A DNA stretch of 64,000 nt from NCBI RefSeq assembly GCF_000383615.1, contig NZ_KB911594.1, positions 124,001 through 188,000 on the forward strand. Direction: 5' to 3'. Positions within the stretch are counted from its first letter, which is position 1, and every line of letters starts with the position of its first letter. Origin of the DNA: Streptomyces canus 299MFChir4.1 (lineage in GTDB: Bacteria; Actinomycetota; Actinomycetes; Streptomycetales; Streptomycetaceae). The position numbers and the translations under genes are program-made. Under the pieces are notes generated by a model. The model did not search any database, had not been told where the DNA came from, and saw nothing but the letters and a program-made list of their open reading frames with translations. This document shows positions 41,507 through 52,245 of this stretch, piece after piece.

Positions 41507-42474
41507 TACTGCTCCCTCGTTGCGCTGATGTTCTGCGCGAACTCCCAGGCGTCCGCGACGATCCCCGCGAGATCCGCGCGGGACGGGTTCCAGCCCAGCT
41601 TCTCGCGGGCGGTGGCGGCGGAGGCGACCAGGGTGGCCGGGTCGCCGGCCCGGCGTGGGGCCACGACCTCGGGGATCGGGTGGCCGGTGACCTGGCGGAC
41701 GGTCTCGATGACCTGCCGGACGGAGAAGCCCTCGCCGTTGCCGAGGTTGCAGATGAGGTGCTCGCCCGGCTTGGCGGCCGTCAGCGCCAGCAGGTGGGCC
41801 TCGGCCAGGTCGGCGACGTGGATGTAGTCACGCACGCAGGTGCCGTCCGGGGTCGGGTAGTCCTCGCCGAAGACGTTGATCGCCTCGCGCCTGCCCTGGG
41901 CGACCTGGAGGACCAGCGGGATGAGGTGCGACTCGGGGTCGTGGCGCTCGCCCTGGTTGCCGTAGGCACCGGCGACGTTGAAGTAGCGCAGGGAGACGGC
42001 ACCCAGCCCGTGGGCGTTCGCCTCGCTGGTGATCATGAAGTCGACGGCGAGCTTGGAGGCGCCGTACGGGTTGGTGGGCTTCGTGGGCGCCGACTCGACG
42101 ATCGGCACCTCCTCGGGCTCCCCGTACGTGGCGGCCGTGGAGGAGAAGACGAGCTTCTTGACGCCGGCCTCGCGCATGGCACCGAGCAGTGCCATGGTGC
42201 CGCCGACGTTGTTGTCCCAGTACTTCTCGGGCTTCACGACGGACTCGCCGACCTGGGAGGAGGCGGCGAAGTGGAGCACGCCGTCGAAGGAGGAGTCCAG
42301 CCACTTGGCCGCGTCGCGGATGTCGCCCTCGACGAAGGCGGCCCCGGCGGGGACACCCTCGCGGAAGCCGGTGGAGAGGTTGTCGAGGACGACGACCTCG
42401 TGCCCCGCCTCGAGCAGATGCTGGGCCACGACCCCGCCGACATACCCCGCGCCACCTGTCACCAGGTACTTCAT
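41506..42474 (-). CDS. galE: UDP-glucose 4-epimerase
   Basis: 322 residues from ATG 42474, overlapping galT by 4 bp. MKYLVTGGAGYVGGVVAQHLLEAGHEVVVLDNLSTG is the NAD-binding GxxGxxG Rossmann start, with catalytic Tyr/Lys in NPYGASKLAVDFMI and Ser/Thr in LVFSSTAATYG. It interconverts UDP-galactose and UDP-glucose. It shares an operon with galT and galK, with overlapping genes on both sides. Confidence 0.96.
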   Translation of the reverse strand: MKYLVTGGAGYVGGVVAQHLLEAGHEVVVLDNLSTGFREGVPAGAAFVEGDIRDAAKWLDSSFDGVLHFAASSQVGESVVKPEKYWDNNVGGTMALLGAMREAGVKKLVFSSTAATYGEPEEVPIVESAPTKPTNPYGASKLAVDFMITSEANAHGLGAVSLRYFNVAGAYGNQGERHDPESHLIPLVLQVAQGRREAINVFGEDYPTPDGTCVRDYIHVADLAEAHLLALTAAKPGEHLICNLGNGEGFSVRQVIETVRQVTGHPIPEVVAPRRAGDPATLVASAATAREKLGWNPSRADLAGIVADAWEFAQNISATREQ

Positions 42475-43532
42475 GAACTCGCTACCTCTCGCAGTCGCTG
42501 TGCCGCGGCCTCCGGACGGATGTCGTTGATGAAGACGTTCATGCCCGACTCGGACCCCGCGAGGAACTTCAGCTTGCCGGACGTACGGCGAATGGTGAAA
42601 AGCTCGAGGTGCAGCGCGAAGTCGTCACGGCTGACGCCCTCGAACTCCTCCAACTGCCCGAACGGCGCCTGGTGCCAGCCGGCGATGTAGGGCGTCGAAG
42701 GCTCGTTCTCCCCGAAGATCCGGTCGAAGCGCCTCAAGAGTTCCAGATAGACCTTGGGGAACTCTGTGCGGGCCTCCTCGTCGAGGCCGAGCAGATCCGG
42801 CACCCGGCGCTTCGGGTACAGGTGCACCTCGTACGGCCAGTGCGCCGCGTAGGGCACGAAGGCGACCCAGTGCTCGCCCTCCAGGACGACCCGCTCGCCG
42901 GCGAGCTCGCTCTCCAGGACGGCGTCGAAGAGGTTCTCCCCTCCGGTCGCCTCCTTGTGCGCCGCGAGAGAACGCAACATCAGGGCGGTGCGCGGGGTGG
43001 TGAACGGGTAGGCGTAGATCTGGCCATGGGGGTGACCCAGGGTCACACCGATCTCCGCACCCCTGTTCTCGAAACAGAAGACCTGCTCCACGGAGGGCAG
43101 ATGCGACAGCTCCGACGTCCGGTCGGTCCATGCGTCCAGGACGAGCCGTGCCTGCTCCTCCGTGAGATCCGCGAAGGACGCGTTGTGGTCCGAGGTGAAG
43201 CAGACGACCTCACAGCGCCCCGAGTCCCCGGCCAGCGAGGGGAAGCGGTTCTCGAAGACCACGGCGTCGTACGACGAGTCCGGGATCTCACTCAGCCGCT
43301 CGCCCTGCGAGGGGCACAGCGGGCACTCGTCGGCGGGCGGGTGGTAGGTGCGCCCCTGTCGGTGCGAGGCGATGGCCACGGAGTCGCCGAGCAGCGGATC
43401 CCGACGAACCTCCGACGTGGTGACAGTCCGCTCCAGCGGACGTCGGTCCACGGCGTCGCGGACGGTGTCGTCGCGCAGGTCGTAGTAGATGAGCTCGCGA
43501 CCGTCGGCCAGCCGGGTCGAGGTCTTCTTCAC
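42471..43532 (-). CDS. galT: Galactose-1-phosphate uridylyltransferase
   Basis: 353 residues from GTG 43532 with AAGGAG upstream. It has the zinc pair CPLCPS, the active-site H-P-H-G-Q (GVTLGHPHGQIYAYPF), and the C-terminal H-x-H-L-E-L region (ALHLELFT). It transfers UMP from UDP-glucose to galactose-1-phosphate. It is the promoter-proximal gene of the gal operon, divergent from the solute symporter at 43635. Confidence 0.96.
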   Translation of the reverse strand: MKKTSTRLADGRELIYYDLRDDTVRDAVDRRPLERTVTTSEVRRDPLLGDSVAIASHRQGRTYHPPADECPLCPSQGERLSEIPDSSYDAVVFENRFPSLAGDSGRCEVVCFTSDHNASFADLTEEQARLVLDAWTDRTSELSHLPSVEQVFCFENRGAEIGVTLGHPHGQIYAYPFTTPRTALMLRSLAAHKEATGGENLFDAVLESELAGERVVLEGEHWVAFVPYAAHWPYEVHLYPKRRVPDLLGLDEEARTEFPKVYLELLRRFDRIFGENEPSTPYIAGWHQAPFGQLEEFEGVSRDDFALHLELFTIRRTSGKLKFLAGSESGMNVFINDIRPEAAAQRLREVASS

Positions 43533-43566
43533 CGCTGCGCTCCTTCACTCAAACATAACTAAACAC

Positions 43567-43595
43567 AAGTAACCATCATCGCCCACCCACGTCAA
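43567..43595 (-). promoter_or_regulatory. galT: Candidate gal operon promoter
   Basis: On the minus strand TTGACG (complement of 43590-43595) is followed after 17 bp by TTACTT (complement of 43567-43572). This is in the AT-rich divergent region, which also carries repeated AAACA motifs on the plus strand (43548-43566 and 43605-43614) that may bind a regulator. Confidence 0.55.
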
Positions 43596-43634
43596 CATCG
43601 GAATCAAACAAAGCGCATCAGTCGAGGTGTTCAA

Positions 43635-45341
43635 TTGCTGACTATGCAAAACCCCACAAAAGGCGCAGAAACCGCATATCTAGCGGCTGAGCTGAGGCTC
43701 CCCACCAACTGGCTCGACTACACGATCCTCGGCATCTACTTCGTCGTCGTCCTCGGCATCGGTTTCGCGGCCCGCCGCTCGGTCAAGACGAGCCTCGACT
43801 TCTTCCTCTCCGGCCGTTCCCTGCCGGCCTGGATCACGGGTCTCGCCTTCATCTCGGCCAACCTGGCCGCGACCGAGATCCTGGGGATGGCCGCCAACAG
43901 CGCGCAGTACGGCGCCTACACGGTCCACTGGTACTGGATCGGCGCCATCCCGGCCATGGTCTTCCTCGGCCTGGTGATGATGCCCTTCTACTACGGCAGC
44001 AAGGTGCGCTCGGTCCCCGAGATGCTCCTGCTGCGCTTCGACAAGTGGGCCCACCTCCTCAGCTCGGCGCTGTTCGCCTTCGCGGCGATCCTGATCGCGG
44101 GCGTGAACCTCTACGCCCTGGCGATCGTCGTGGAGGCCCTCCTGGGCTGGCCGCAGTGGGTGGCCATCGTCGTCGCGGGCGCCTTCGTCCTGGCCTACAT
44201 CACCCTCGGCGGCCTCTCCTCCGCGATCTACAACGAGGTCCTCCAGTTCTTCGTGATCCTGGCGGCCCTGATCCCCCTGGTCGTCCTGGGCCTGAAGAAG
44301 GTCGGCGGCTGGGGCGGCCTCACGGACAAACTCACGGCGGAACACGGAGCGAACTTCACGACCGCCTGGGGCGGCACGGGCATCGGCAGCGCGAACCCGC
44401 TGGGCGCGAACTGGCTGACGATCGTCCTCGGCCTCGGATTCGTACTGTCCTTCGGCTACTGGACGACGAACTTCGCGGAGGTCCAGCGGGCCCTCTCCGC
44501 GAAGAACCTCTCCGCGGCCCAGCGCACCCCCCTGATCGCCGCGTACCCGAAGGTCTTCATCGTGTTCCTGGTGATGATCCCGGGCCTGGTGGCGGCGGCC
44601 CTGATCCCGGGCTTCGGCACCGCCGACTCGGGCTACCAGTACAACGACGCCATCCCGTACCTGATGGAACAGCTCCTGCCGAACGGCGTCCTGGGCATCG
44701 CGGTCACCGGCCTCCTGGCGGCCTTCATGGCAGGCATGGCGGCCAACGTCTCGTCCTTCAACACGGTGTTCACGAACGACATCTGGGGCCGCTATGTGCA
44801 GCGGGGCCGCGAGGACGCGTACTACGTCCGCTTCGGCCGCCTGATCACGGTGATCGGCGTCTGCGCCTCCGTGGGAACGGCCTTTCTGGCGTCCTCCTTC
44901 TCGAACATCATGAGCTACCTCCAGACCCTGTTCTCCTTCTTCAACGTGCCGATGTTCGTCGTCTTCATCATCGGCATGTTCTGGAAGCGCGCGTCCACGA
45001 AGTCGGGCTTCTGGGGCCTGCTCGCCGGCACGGTGGCGGCGATGGTGAACTACTTCTGGATCTACAAGCAGGGCATCATCGACATCCCCACAGACCAGGG
45101 CGCCAACTTCGTCTCCGCGATCGTGGGCTTCGTGGCGGGCGCGGTCGTGATGATCGCCGTCTCCCTGTTCACGGCCCCCAAGCCCGCCGAGGAACTCCAG
45201 GGCCTCGTCTACGGCACGACGTCCCCCGGCATGTCCGAGCCCCCCGGTGTCGGCGACGACGCCTGGTACCGCAGGCCGGCCCTGCTGGGCTGGGGTGCGG
45301 TGGTACTGGCGGCCGCCTGCTACATCCCGTTCTCGTTCTGA
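43635..45341 (+). CDS. Sodium:solute symporter (SGLT-like), probable galactose/sugar uptake
   Basis: 568 residues from TTG 43635, where GAGGTG lies 5 nt upstream; ATG 43644 is the other possibility. About 14 membrane helices are visible, with the SSS-family pattern TNWLDYTILGIYFVVVLGIGFAARRSVKTSLDFFLSGRSLPAWITGLAFISANLAATEILGMAANSAQYG. That last part is close to SGLT and vSGLT sugar transporters. Position, divergent from galT, makes galactose the most likely substrate. The downstream small membrane protein is probably in the same transcript. Confidence 0.9.
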   Translation: MLTMQNPTKGAETAYLAAELRLPTNWLDYTILGIYFVVVLGIGFAARRSVKTSLDFFLSGRSLPAWITGLAFISANLAATEILGMAANSAQYGAYTVHWYWIGAIPAMVFLGLVMMPFYYGSKVRSVPEMLLLRFDKWAHLLSSALFAFAAILIAGVNLYALAIVVEALLGWPQWVAIVVAGAFVLAYITLGGLSSAIYNEVLQFFVILAALIPLVVLGLKKVGGWGGLTDKLTAEHGANFTTAWGGTGIGSANPLGANWLTIVLGLGFVLSFGYWTTNFAEVQRALSAKNLSAAQRTPLIAAYPKVFIVFLVMIPGLVAAALIPGFGTADSGYQYNDAIPYLMEQLLPNGVLGIAVTGLLAAFMAGMAANVSSFNTVFTNDIWGRYVQRGREDAYYVRFGRLITVIGVCASVGTAFLASSFSNIMSYLQTLFSFFNVPMFVVFIIGMFWKRASTKSGFWGLLAGTVAAMVNYFWIYKQGIIDIPTDQGANFVSAIVGFVAGAVVMIAVSLFTAPKPAEELQGLVYGTTSPGMSEPPGVGDDAWYRRPALLGWGAVVLAAACYIPFSF

Positions 45342-45362
45342 CCGCGGGAGGATTGAGGAACC

Positions 45363-45668
45363 ATGTCCGAGCACCACGGCTACTCCGAACACGACGTCCA
45401 GCGGGAAGTCTCCGAACTCCAGGCCAAGTCGGCCACCGCGGCCCGCATCTTCGACCTGCGCCGCATCATCGGCGGCCTGTTCGTCCTCTACGGCATCATC
45501 GTCACGATCGCCGGAATCAACCCCTCCGACTCCTCCCTCGACAGGTCGGAGGGCATCAACATCAACCTCTGGACCGGCCTCGGAATGCTGCTCCTCGGCA
45601 TCTTCTTCCTGGTCTGGCTGAAACTGAAGCCGGTGGCGCCGGTGCGGGTGGACGAACCGGAGGAGTGA
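45363..45668 (+). CDS. Small two-helix membrane protein, sugar symporter companion
   Basis: 101 residues from ATG 45363, 21 bp after the symporter gene, with a ribosome site. It has a soluble N-terminus (SEHHGYSEHDVQREVSELQAKSATAARIFDLRRIIGG) and two hydrophobic segments (LFVLYGIIVTIAGI; TGLGMLLLGIFFLVWLKL). This pairing resembles the small accessory proteins often encoded behind SSS transporters. Its biochemical role is not known. Confidence 0.75.
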   Translation: MSEHHGYSEHDVQREVSELQAKSATAARIFDLRRIIGGLFVLYGIIVTIAGINPSDSSLDRSEGININLWTGLGMLLLGIFFLVWLKLKPVAPVRVDEPEE

Positions 45669-46133
45669 CGGCGCCTGAGGGGGTGCCGGGTTCGGTTGTG
45701 GGGCGGGTGCGGGTCCGTCGCGGCTGGTCGCGCAGTTCCCCGCGGGCAGCTGCGCTGGGCTTGAGCGGGGCGCCTGAGGGGGTGCGTCGCGGTGTCGGCG
45801 GGCGGGTGCGGGTCCGTCGCGGCTGGTCGCGCAGTTCCCCGCGCCCCTGGGTGGGTGCAGTCGCCTGCACCAGGATGAGCCGTTGGCCGCGTACGGCGGG
45901 CAGGGGACGGGGTGGGGGGTGTCCGCCCGCAGCGGCCGGCGTCCGTTACCGAGCACTGTTAGAGCAGCCGAGCCGCCGGACCGAGGACGGATACCCCCCA
46001 CCCCGGCCCCGACCCACCCACCGGACGGAACGCGCTACACACGCCCCCACCGGGGCCGCAGCTGCGCCGCAGGCATCAGGGGCGCGGGGAACTGCGCAAA
46101 AACGCCCGCCCCCACCGAACCCGCACCCAACCG
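45669..46133. repeat. Intergenic repeat-rich region with three dispersed-repeat copies
   Basis: No gene is seen. A 99-bp unit is repeated: the CTGGTCGCGCAGTTCCCCG core occurs at 45722-45744 and 45821-45847, each preceded by GGGTGCGGGTCCGTCGCG. A third, inverted, copy starts with GCGCGGGGAACTGCGC at 46081. The inverted copy lies just after the stop codon of the convergent response regulator gene at 46134. Confidence 0.8.
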
Positions 46134-46820
46134 TCAACCGGACCCGGCACCCCCAACCGGCCCCGCCCGGTCCAGCAACCCCGTCCGCGCAGCCAACGCC
46201 GCCGCCTCCAACCGAGACCCCACCCCCAGTTTCATCAGCACCCGCTGCACATGCGTACGCGCGGTGGACGGCGCTATCCCCATCCCCGCCGCGATCAGCC
46301 GCGTGTCCTCCCCGTCGGCCACCCGCACCAGCACCTCCACCTCCCGAGGCGTCAGCATCTGCAGCAACCGCTGCCCCTCGTCGTCCGGCTGGGCCGCGGG
46401 ATTCAGCAGCTCACTGAACGCCCCCTGAAGCAACTGCGGAGCCACCGCCGCCTCCCCCGCCCGCGCCTTCATGATCGCCCGCTCGACCCCCTCGATGCGC
46501 TCGTCGTGCCGGACGTACCCCGACGCCCCCGCCGCGAACGCCGCCGCGATCCCCCGCGGACTCGGCACCGGACCCAGCACCAGCACCGCCACCTGCGGCC
46601 GCTCCCGCTTGATCTTCACGACCGGGTCGAACATCCCCGGCTCGGCCGGCGTGGCCGTCCCCAGCAGGCACACCTCGGGCGCCCGGCTGATCACCAGCTC
46701 CGCCGCCCCCGCGGCAGGCGCCGCCGCCGCGAGCACCCGGTGCCCGCGCAGTTTCAGCGCCGAGGCCAGCGCCTCGGCGAGCAATCGGTGGTCGTCGACC
46801 ACCATGAGCCGAACTCCCAT
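46134..46820 (-). CDS. Response regulator with degenerate receiver and LuxR-type DNA-binding domain
   Basis: 228 residues from ATG 46820. The receiver keeps Asp9 and Asp10 (VVDDHRLL), but the phosphoacceptor position 54 is Gly (VCLLGTATP) where Asp would be expected. The usual C-terminal Lys is replaced by Arg (GYVRHD). It is therefore unlikely to be phosphorylated in the normal way. The C-terminal LuxR helix-turn-helix is intact: LTPREVEVLVRVADGEDTRLIAAGMGIAPSTARTHVQRVLMKLGVGS. No kinase is adjacent. Similar atypical regulators are known in Streptomyces. Confidence 0.87.
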   Translation of the reverse strand: MGVRLMVVDDHRLLAEALASALKLRGHRVLAAAAPAAGAAELVISRAPEVCLLGTATPAEPGMFDPVVKIKRERPQVAVLVLGPVPSPRGIAAAFAAGASGYVRHDERIEGVERAIMKARAGEAAVAPQLLQGAFSELLNPAAQPDDEGQRLLQMLTPREVEVLVRVADGEDTRLIAAGMGIAPSTARTHVQRVLMKLGVGSRLEAAALAARTGLLDRAGPVGGAGSG

Positions 46821-47036
46821 CGAGCAACCCCCCAGTCCCCCCATGGATCCGCGTGAATGCCCCACTATGGATGCCCACTGATCCGCACAGGCAGAGGCCT
46901 TCTCCCAGCACCCCCGCCCTTCATGCCCCCGGAAGCTACACGCTAGTTCGACGTTGCGCTTCCCCTACCGGTGAGAAGTGTCCCGGAAGTGACGAATTCC
47001 CGGCTTTCCTGTCGTTCGAGGACGATGTGCCGCACC

Positions 47037-47069
47037 TTCACGCGTCCTTGGCTTGACGCGTCCTCGGCT

Positions 47070-47084
<15 letters not shown>
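47037..47084. repeat. Three tandem 16-bp repeats at the 3' end of the ABC-F gene
   Basis: TTCACGCGTCCTTGGC, TTGACGCGTCCTCGGC and TTCACGCGTCCTCGGC follow one another exactly. The third copy contains the ABC-F stop codon and last codons (AEDA*), so its 3' tail has been duplicated twice downstream. Confidence 0.9.
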
Positions 47085-48872
<1,788 letters not shown>

Positions 48873-48921
48873 TTCTCTCCTGCCCAGGGGGATCGATCGA
48901 CCCTCCAGGGTAGTCCGACCG

Positions 48922-49821
48922 CTACGCCCCCATCACCGTCGCACCCGGCACGGGCCCCGACGCCGTGCGCACCGACCGGCACGTCCCCGAGGCCCGCAGT
49001 GCGTCCGCGATCTTCGCCGCCGACCCGGGATCGCGGGCGAGGAACGCCGTGGTCGGGCCCGAGCCCGAGACGAGCCCGGCGAGGGCGCCCGCGGCGCTGC
49101 CGGCCGCGAGGGTGTCGGCGAGTTCCGGGAAGAGCGAGAGGGCGGCGGGCTGGAGGTCGTTGGAGACGGCGGCGGCGAGCGCGTCCGGGTCGCCCTCGGC
49201 CAGCGCGTCGAGCAGTGCCTCGGAGGCGACGGGCTCGGGGACGTCGAGGCCCGCGGTGAGCCGGTCGAACTCCCGGAAGACGGCCGGCGTCGACAGCCCG
49301 CGCTCCGCCATCGCGAACACCCACGAGAAGGTGCCGCCGACGTCGAGGGGGCGCAGCTTCTCCCCGCGTCCGGTTCCGAGCGCGGCCCCGCCCACCAGGC
49401 TGAACGGCACGTCACTGCCCAACTCGGCGCAGATGTCGAGCAGTTCGGCACGGGAGGTGCCCGTCCCCCACAGCGCGTCGCAGGCCAGCAGCGCACCGGC
49501 GCCGTCCGCGCTGCCGCCCGCCATGCCGCCGGCGACGGGAATGTCCTTGGCGATGTGGAGATGGACGTCGGGCCGCAGACCGTGGCGCTTGGCGAGGGCG
49601 ATCGCCGCCCGCGCGGCCAGGTTCGTACGGTCCAGGGGCACCTGGCCGACGTCCGGACCGGCGCAGCTGACCTGGAGCCCGTCGGCGGGTGTCACGGTCA
49701 CCTCGTCGTGGAGGCCGACCGCGAGGAAGACGTTGGCCAGGTCGTGGAAGCCGTCGGGGCGGGCGGCGCCCACCGCGAGCTGGACGTTGACCTTGGCGGG
49801 GACGCGGACGGTGACGCTCAC
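48922..49821 (-). CDS. ispE: 4-diphosphocytidyl-2-C-methyl-D-erythritol kinase
   Basis: 299 residues from GTG 49821, sharing a 4-bp GTGA overlap with rsmA. The GHMP kinase motif PVAGGMAGGSADGAGALLACDALW is conserved, as is the start VRVPAKVNVQLAVGAARPDGFHDLANVFLAV and the C-terminal VSGSGPTTAFLA. It phosphorylates CDP-ME in the MEP isoprenoid pathway. It lies in the operon tatD/rpfB/rsmA/ispE order common to actinobacteria. Confidence 0.95.
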   Translation of the reverse strand: MSVTVRVPAKVNVQLAVGAARPDGFHDLANVFLAVGLHDEVTVTPADGLQVSCAGPDVGQVPLDRTNLAARAAIALAKRHGLRPDVHLHIAKDIPVAGGMAGGSADGAGALLACDALWGTGTSRAELLDICAELGSDVPFSLVGGAALGTGRGEKLRPLDVGGTFSWVFAMAERGLSTPAVFREFDRLTAGLDVPEPVASEALLDALAEGDPDALAAAVSNDLQPAALSLFPELADTLAAGSAAGALAGLVSGSGPTTAFLARDPGSAAKIADALRASGTCRSVRTASGPVPGATVMGA

Positions 49822-50723
49822 TGCTGAACCGGCTCCTTCGGGGGTTCGGGGGTCGTCCCCCGGGATGACGCAGCCTCGGCGATCCGCGCGAACTCCTCGA
49901 CGGTGAGCGACTCGCCGCGGGCCTGGGGCGAGACCCCGGCCGCCACGAGGGCCGTCTCGGCGGCCGCGGCCGAGCCCGCCCACCCGGCGAGCGCGGCCCG
50001 CAGGGTCTTGCGGCGCTGGGCGAAGGCCGCGTCGACGACGGCGAACACCTCGCGCTTCGACGCGGTGGTCCTGATCGGCTCGGTCCTGCGGGTGAGCGCG
50101 ACGAGCCCGCTGTCGACGTTCGGTGCGGGCCAGAAGACGTTGCGGCCGATCGAGCCGGCCCGCTTGACCTCGGCGTACCAGTTGGCCTTCACGGACGGGA
50201 CGCCGTACACCTTCGAACCGGGGGGCGCGGCGAGCCGGTCGGCGACCTCCGCCTGGACCATGACGAGGGTGCGTTCGATGCTCGGGAAGGTGTCGAGCAT
50301 GTGCAGCAGCACGGGGACGGCGACGTTGTACGGGAGGTTCGCGACGAGTGCGGTGGGCGCGGGGCCCGGCAGCTCGGTGACGTGCATGGCGTCGGAGTGC
50401 ACGAGCGCGAACCGGTCCGCGCGGTCGGGCATGCGGGCCGCGACGGTGGCGGGCAGTGCTCCCGCGAGGACGTCGTCGATCTCGACGGCGACGACACGGT
50501 CGGCCGCCTCCAGCAGCGCGAGCGTGAGCGAGCCGAGCCCCGGGCCGACCTCGACGACCACGTCGTCGTCCCGGACGCCTGCGGTGCGCACGATCCGGCG
50601 GACCGTGTTCGCGTCGATCACGAAGTTCTGGCCGCGCTGTTTGGTGGGGCGTACGCCGAGGGCGGCCGCGAGTTCGCGGATGTCGGCGGGGCCGAGGAGG
50701 GTGTCTGGGGAGGGGCTGCTCAC
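49818..50723 (-). CDS. rsmA: 16S rRNA (adenine1518-N6/adenine1519-N6)-dimethyltransferase
   Basis: 301 residues from GTG 50723. The SAM-binding motif VVEVGPGLGSLTLALL and the catalytic N-L-P-Y-N (ALVANLPYNVAVPVLLHML) identify KsgA/RsmA. The sequence KQRGQNFVIDANTVRRIV is the family's N-terminus. The enzyme dimethylates two adenines near the 3' end of 16S rRNA. The last residues (EPPKEPVQQ) are followed directly by ispE with overlap. Confidence 0.95.
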   Translation of the reverse strand: MSSPSPDTLLGPADIRELAAALGVRPTKQRGQNFVIDANTVRRIVRTAGVRDDDVVVEVGPGLGSLTLALLEAADRVVAVEIDDVLAGALPATVAARMPDRADRFALVHSDAMHVTELPGPAPTALVANLPYNVAVPVLLHMLDTFPSIERTLVMVQAEVADRLAAPPGSKVYGVPSVKANWYAEVKRAGSIGRNVFWPAPNVDSGLVALTRRTEPIRTTASKREVFAVVDAAFAQRRKTLRAALAGWAGSAAAAETALVAAGVSPQARGESLTVEEFARIAEAASSRGTTPEPPKEPVQQ

Positions 50724-50768
50724 GTGGACAGCCTAGCCGCGGGCCGGTGGGGGGCCGGTCGCGGCCGC

Positions 50769-52145
50769 TCATCCGTGCAGACGGCCACCGCAGTGCGGCC
50801 AGGGGCTCGCCCCCCGCCGTACGTACAGCTTCTTCGCCCGGAACGTCTGCTCCGCCGCGGTCGCGTCCTGGGGGCGGCCGGAGCCCCCGAGGCCCTGCCA
50901 GGTCCTCGTGTCGAACTGGTAGAGGCCGCCGTACGTCCCCGAGGGGTCCACCGCGTTCGGGCGGCCGCCGGACTCGCAGTGCGCGAGTCCCTGCCAGTTC
51001 AGGTGGTCCGCGCCCTGCACGGAGGTGGGCCTCGGCTTCGTGCCCACTCTCACGATCTGGGTGCGGGGTTCGCGGACCGTCTCGACCCTGATCCGCCGCG
51101 GCCTCTGCCTGACCCCGTTGACGGTTCTGAGGGAGTACGTGACCCGTCGCACCCCCGGTGTCCCCGCCTGGTCCACGACCTCCGTGCCTTTGAAGAGGGA
51201 GGCGTCCTCGCTCCGCTCCTCCCGGAAGGGGATCTGCTCCTCGCGCACTTCCTTCGACGCGGTGATCCGCAGCACCGTGACGGTCTGCCCCTCGCGGGGA
51301 AAACTCCCCGGCGCTACCGAGGTGGTGTCCATCCCGCTCAGCGTGACCCCGGCCTCCTCGACGGCCTCGGCCACGGTCGCCGCGTTCGTCCGGATCGTCC
51401 GCGCCCGGCCGTCGGCCATGACCGTCACGGACCGCTCGGTCCGTACGTCCAGCGCGAGCCCTTCCCGCCCGATCGGCCGGGAGCGCGAGGTGGACACGTA
51501 CGCGCCCTGCGCACGCACCCCGAGCTGTTCGAGGGCCCCGTCCACCGTCCGTGCCGTGGTCCACACCTCACGCCGGTGGCCGTCGAGCGTGAGCCGCAGG
51601 GGACGCCCGTACCGCACCGCGACCTCGTCCCCGCTGGCGAGCTGTTCGCCGGGGGCGGGCGCGACCACGTCGTGCGCCCCCACCGCGACTCCCTCCTCGG
51701 CGAGCAGTTCGGTCACGTCGTCGGCGAAGGTGTGCAGCGTCCTGGGCTTGCCGTCGACGGTGAGCTCGATCGCCTTGTCCTTGGCGACGAACGCGGTGGT
51801 ACCGCCGGCGAGGAACGCGACGACCAGCGCCTGCGGAAGCAGCCGGCGCATCGCGCTGTCCGGCCGCTGCGCGTAGCGGGTCCTGCGCCGGCGGGCCGCC
51901 CGGCCGCCCACCGCGGCCTGGCGCGGGAGCGGTGCGTCCGGCATCTCGTAGGCGGGCCGGTAGGTGTCCTCGTAGGGCCGCGTGCGTGACATGTCCGGCA
52001 CCCCGTACACCCCGTGGGCGAGCGTCTCGGTGGTGTCCGGATCCGTGGGCGGCACCTCGGGACCGCCGTACGCCGACGGTTCGTACGGCGCGGTCGGGCC
52101 GTACGCCTCGTAGGCCTCGTACGTCTCGTACTGCGAGTTGCTCAC
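50769..52145 (-). CDS. rpfB: Resuscitation-promoting factor, RpfB-like
   Basis: 458 residues from GTG 52145. The first 95 residues are a Tyr/Pro-rich cytoplasmic segment with arginine cluster, then a membrane anchor (LLPQALVVAFLAGGTTAFVA). Three DUF348 repeats follow (IELTVDGKPRTLHTFADDVTELL, LRLTLDGHRREVWTT, VTVMADGRARTIRTNAATVAEAV), then a G5 domain. The C-terminal transglycosylase-like Rpf domain is LNWQGLAHCESGGRPNAVDPSGTYGGLYQFDTRTWQGLGG with catalytic Glu in CESGG. It hydrolyses peptidoglycan during spore germination or regrowth. The gene is upstream of rsmA, as in mycobacteria. Confidence 0.93.
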   Translation of the reverse strand: MSNSQYETYEAYEAYGPTAPYEPSAYGGPEVPPTDPDTTETLAHGVYGVPDMSRTRPYEDTYRPAYEMPDAPLPRQAAVGGRAARRRRTRYAQRPDSAMRRLLPQALVVAFLAGGTTAFVAKDKAIELTVDGKPRTLHTFADDVTELLAEEGVAVGAHDVVAPAPGEQLASGDEVAVRYGRPLRLTLDGHRREVWTTARTVDGALEQLGVRAQGAYVSTSRSRPIGREGLALDVRTERSVTVMADGRARTIRTNAATVAEAVEEAGVTLSGMDTTSVAPGSFPREGQTVTVLRITASKEVREEQIPFREERSEDASLFKGTEVVDQAGTPGVRRVTYSLRTVNGVRQRPRRIRVETVREPRTQIVRVGTKPRPTSVQGADHLNWQGLAHCESGGRPNAVDPSGTYGGLYQFDTRTWQGLGGSGRPQDATAAEQTFRAKKLYVRRGASPWPHCGGRLHG

Positions 52146-52245
52146 GACGACACGCTCCAGGGGTCCGGATCGGGCCCACAGAACCTAGCGGAGCGGTCGT
52201 CACTCTCCAAAGCGACGCGACTACCCGGAGTTACGTTCGAGCGGG

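Noticed and set aside
43680..46001. A 773-codon minus-strand frame opposite the symporter
   Set aside because: It is an out-of-frame antisense shadow rich in His/Arg/Asp with no domain.
52146..52245. Cyclic di-AMP (ydaO) riboswitch upstream of rpfB
   Set aside because: Only 100 bp separate rpfB from tatD, too short, and no riboswitch consensus is visible.
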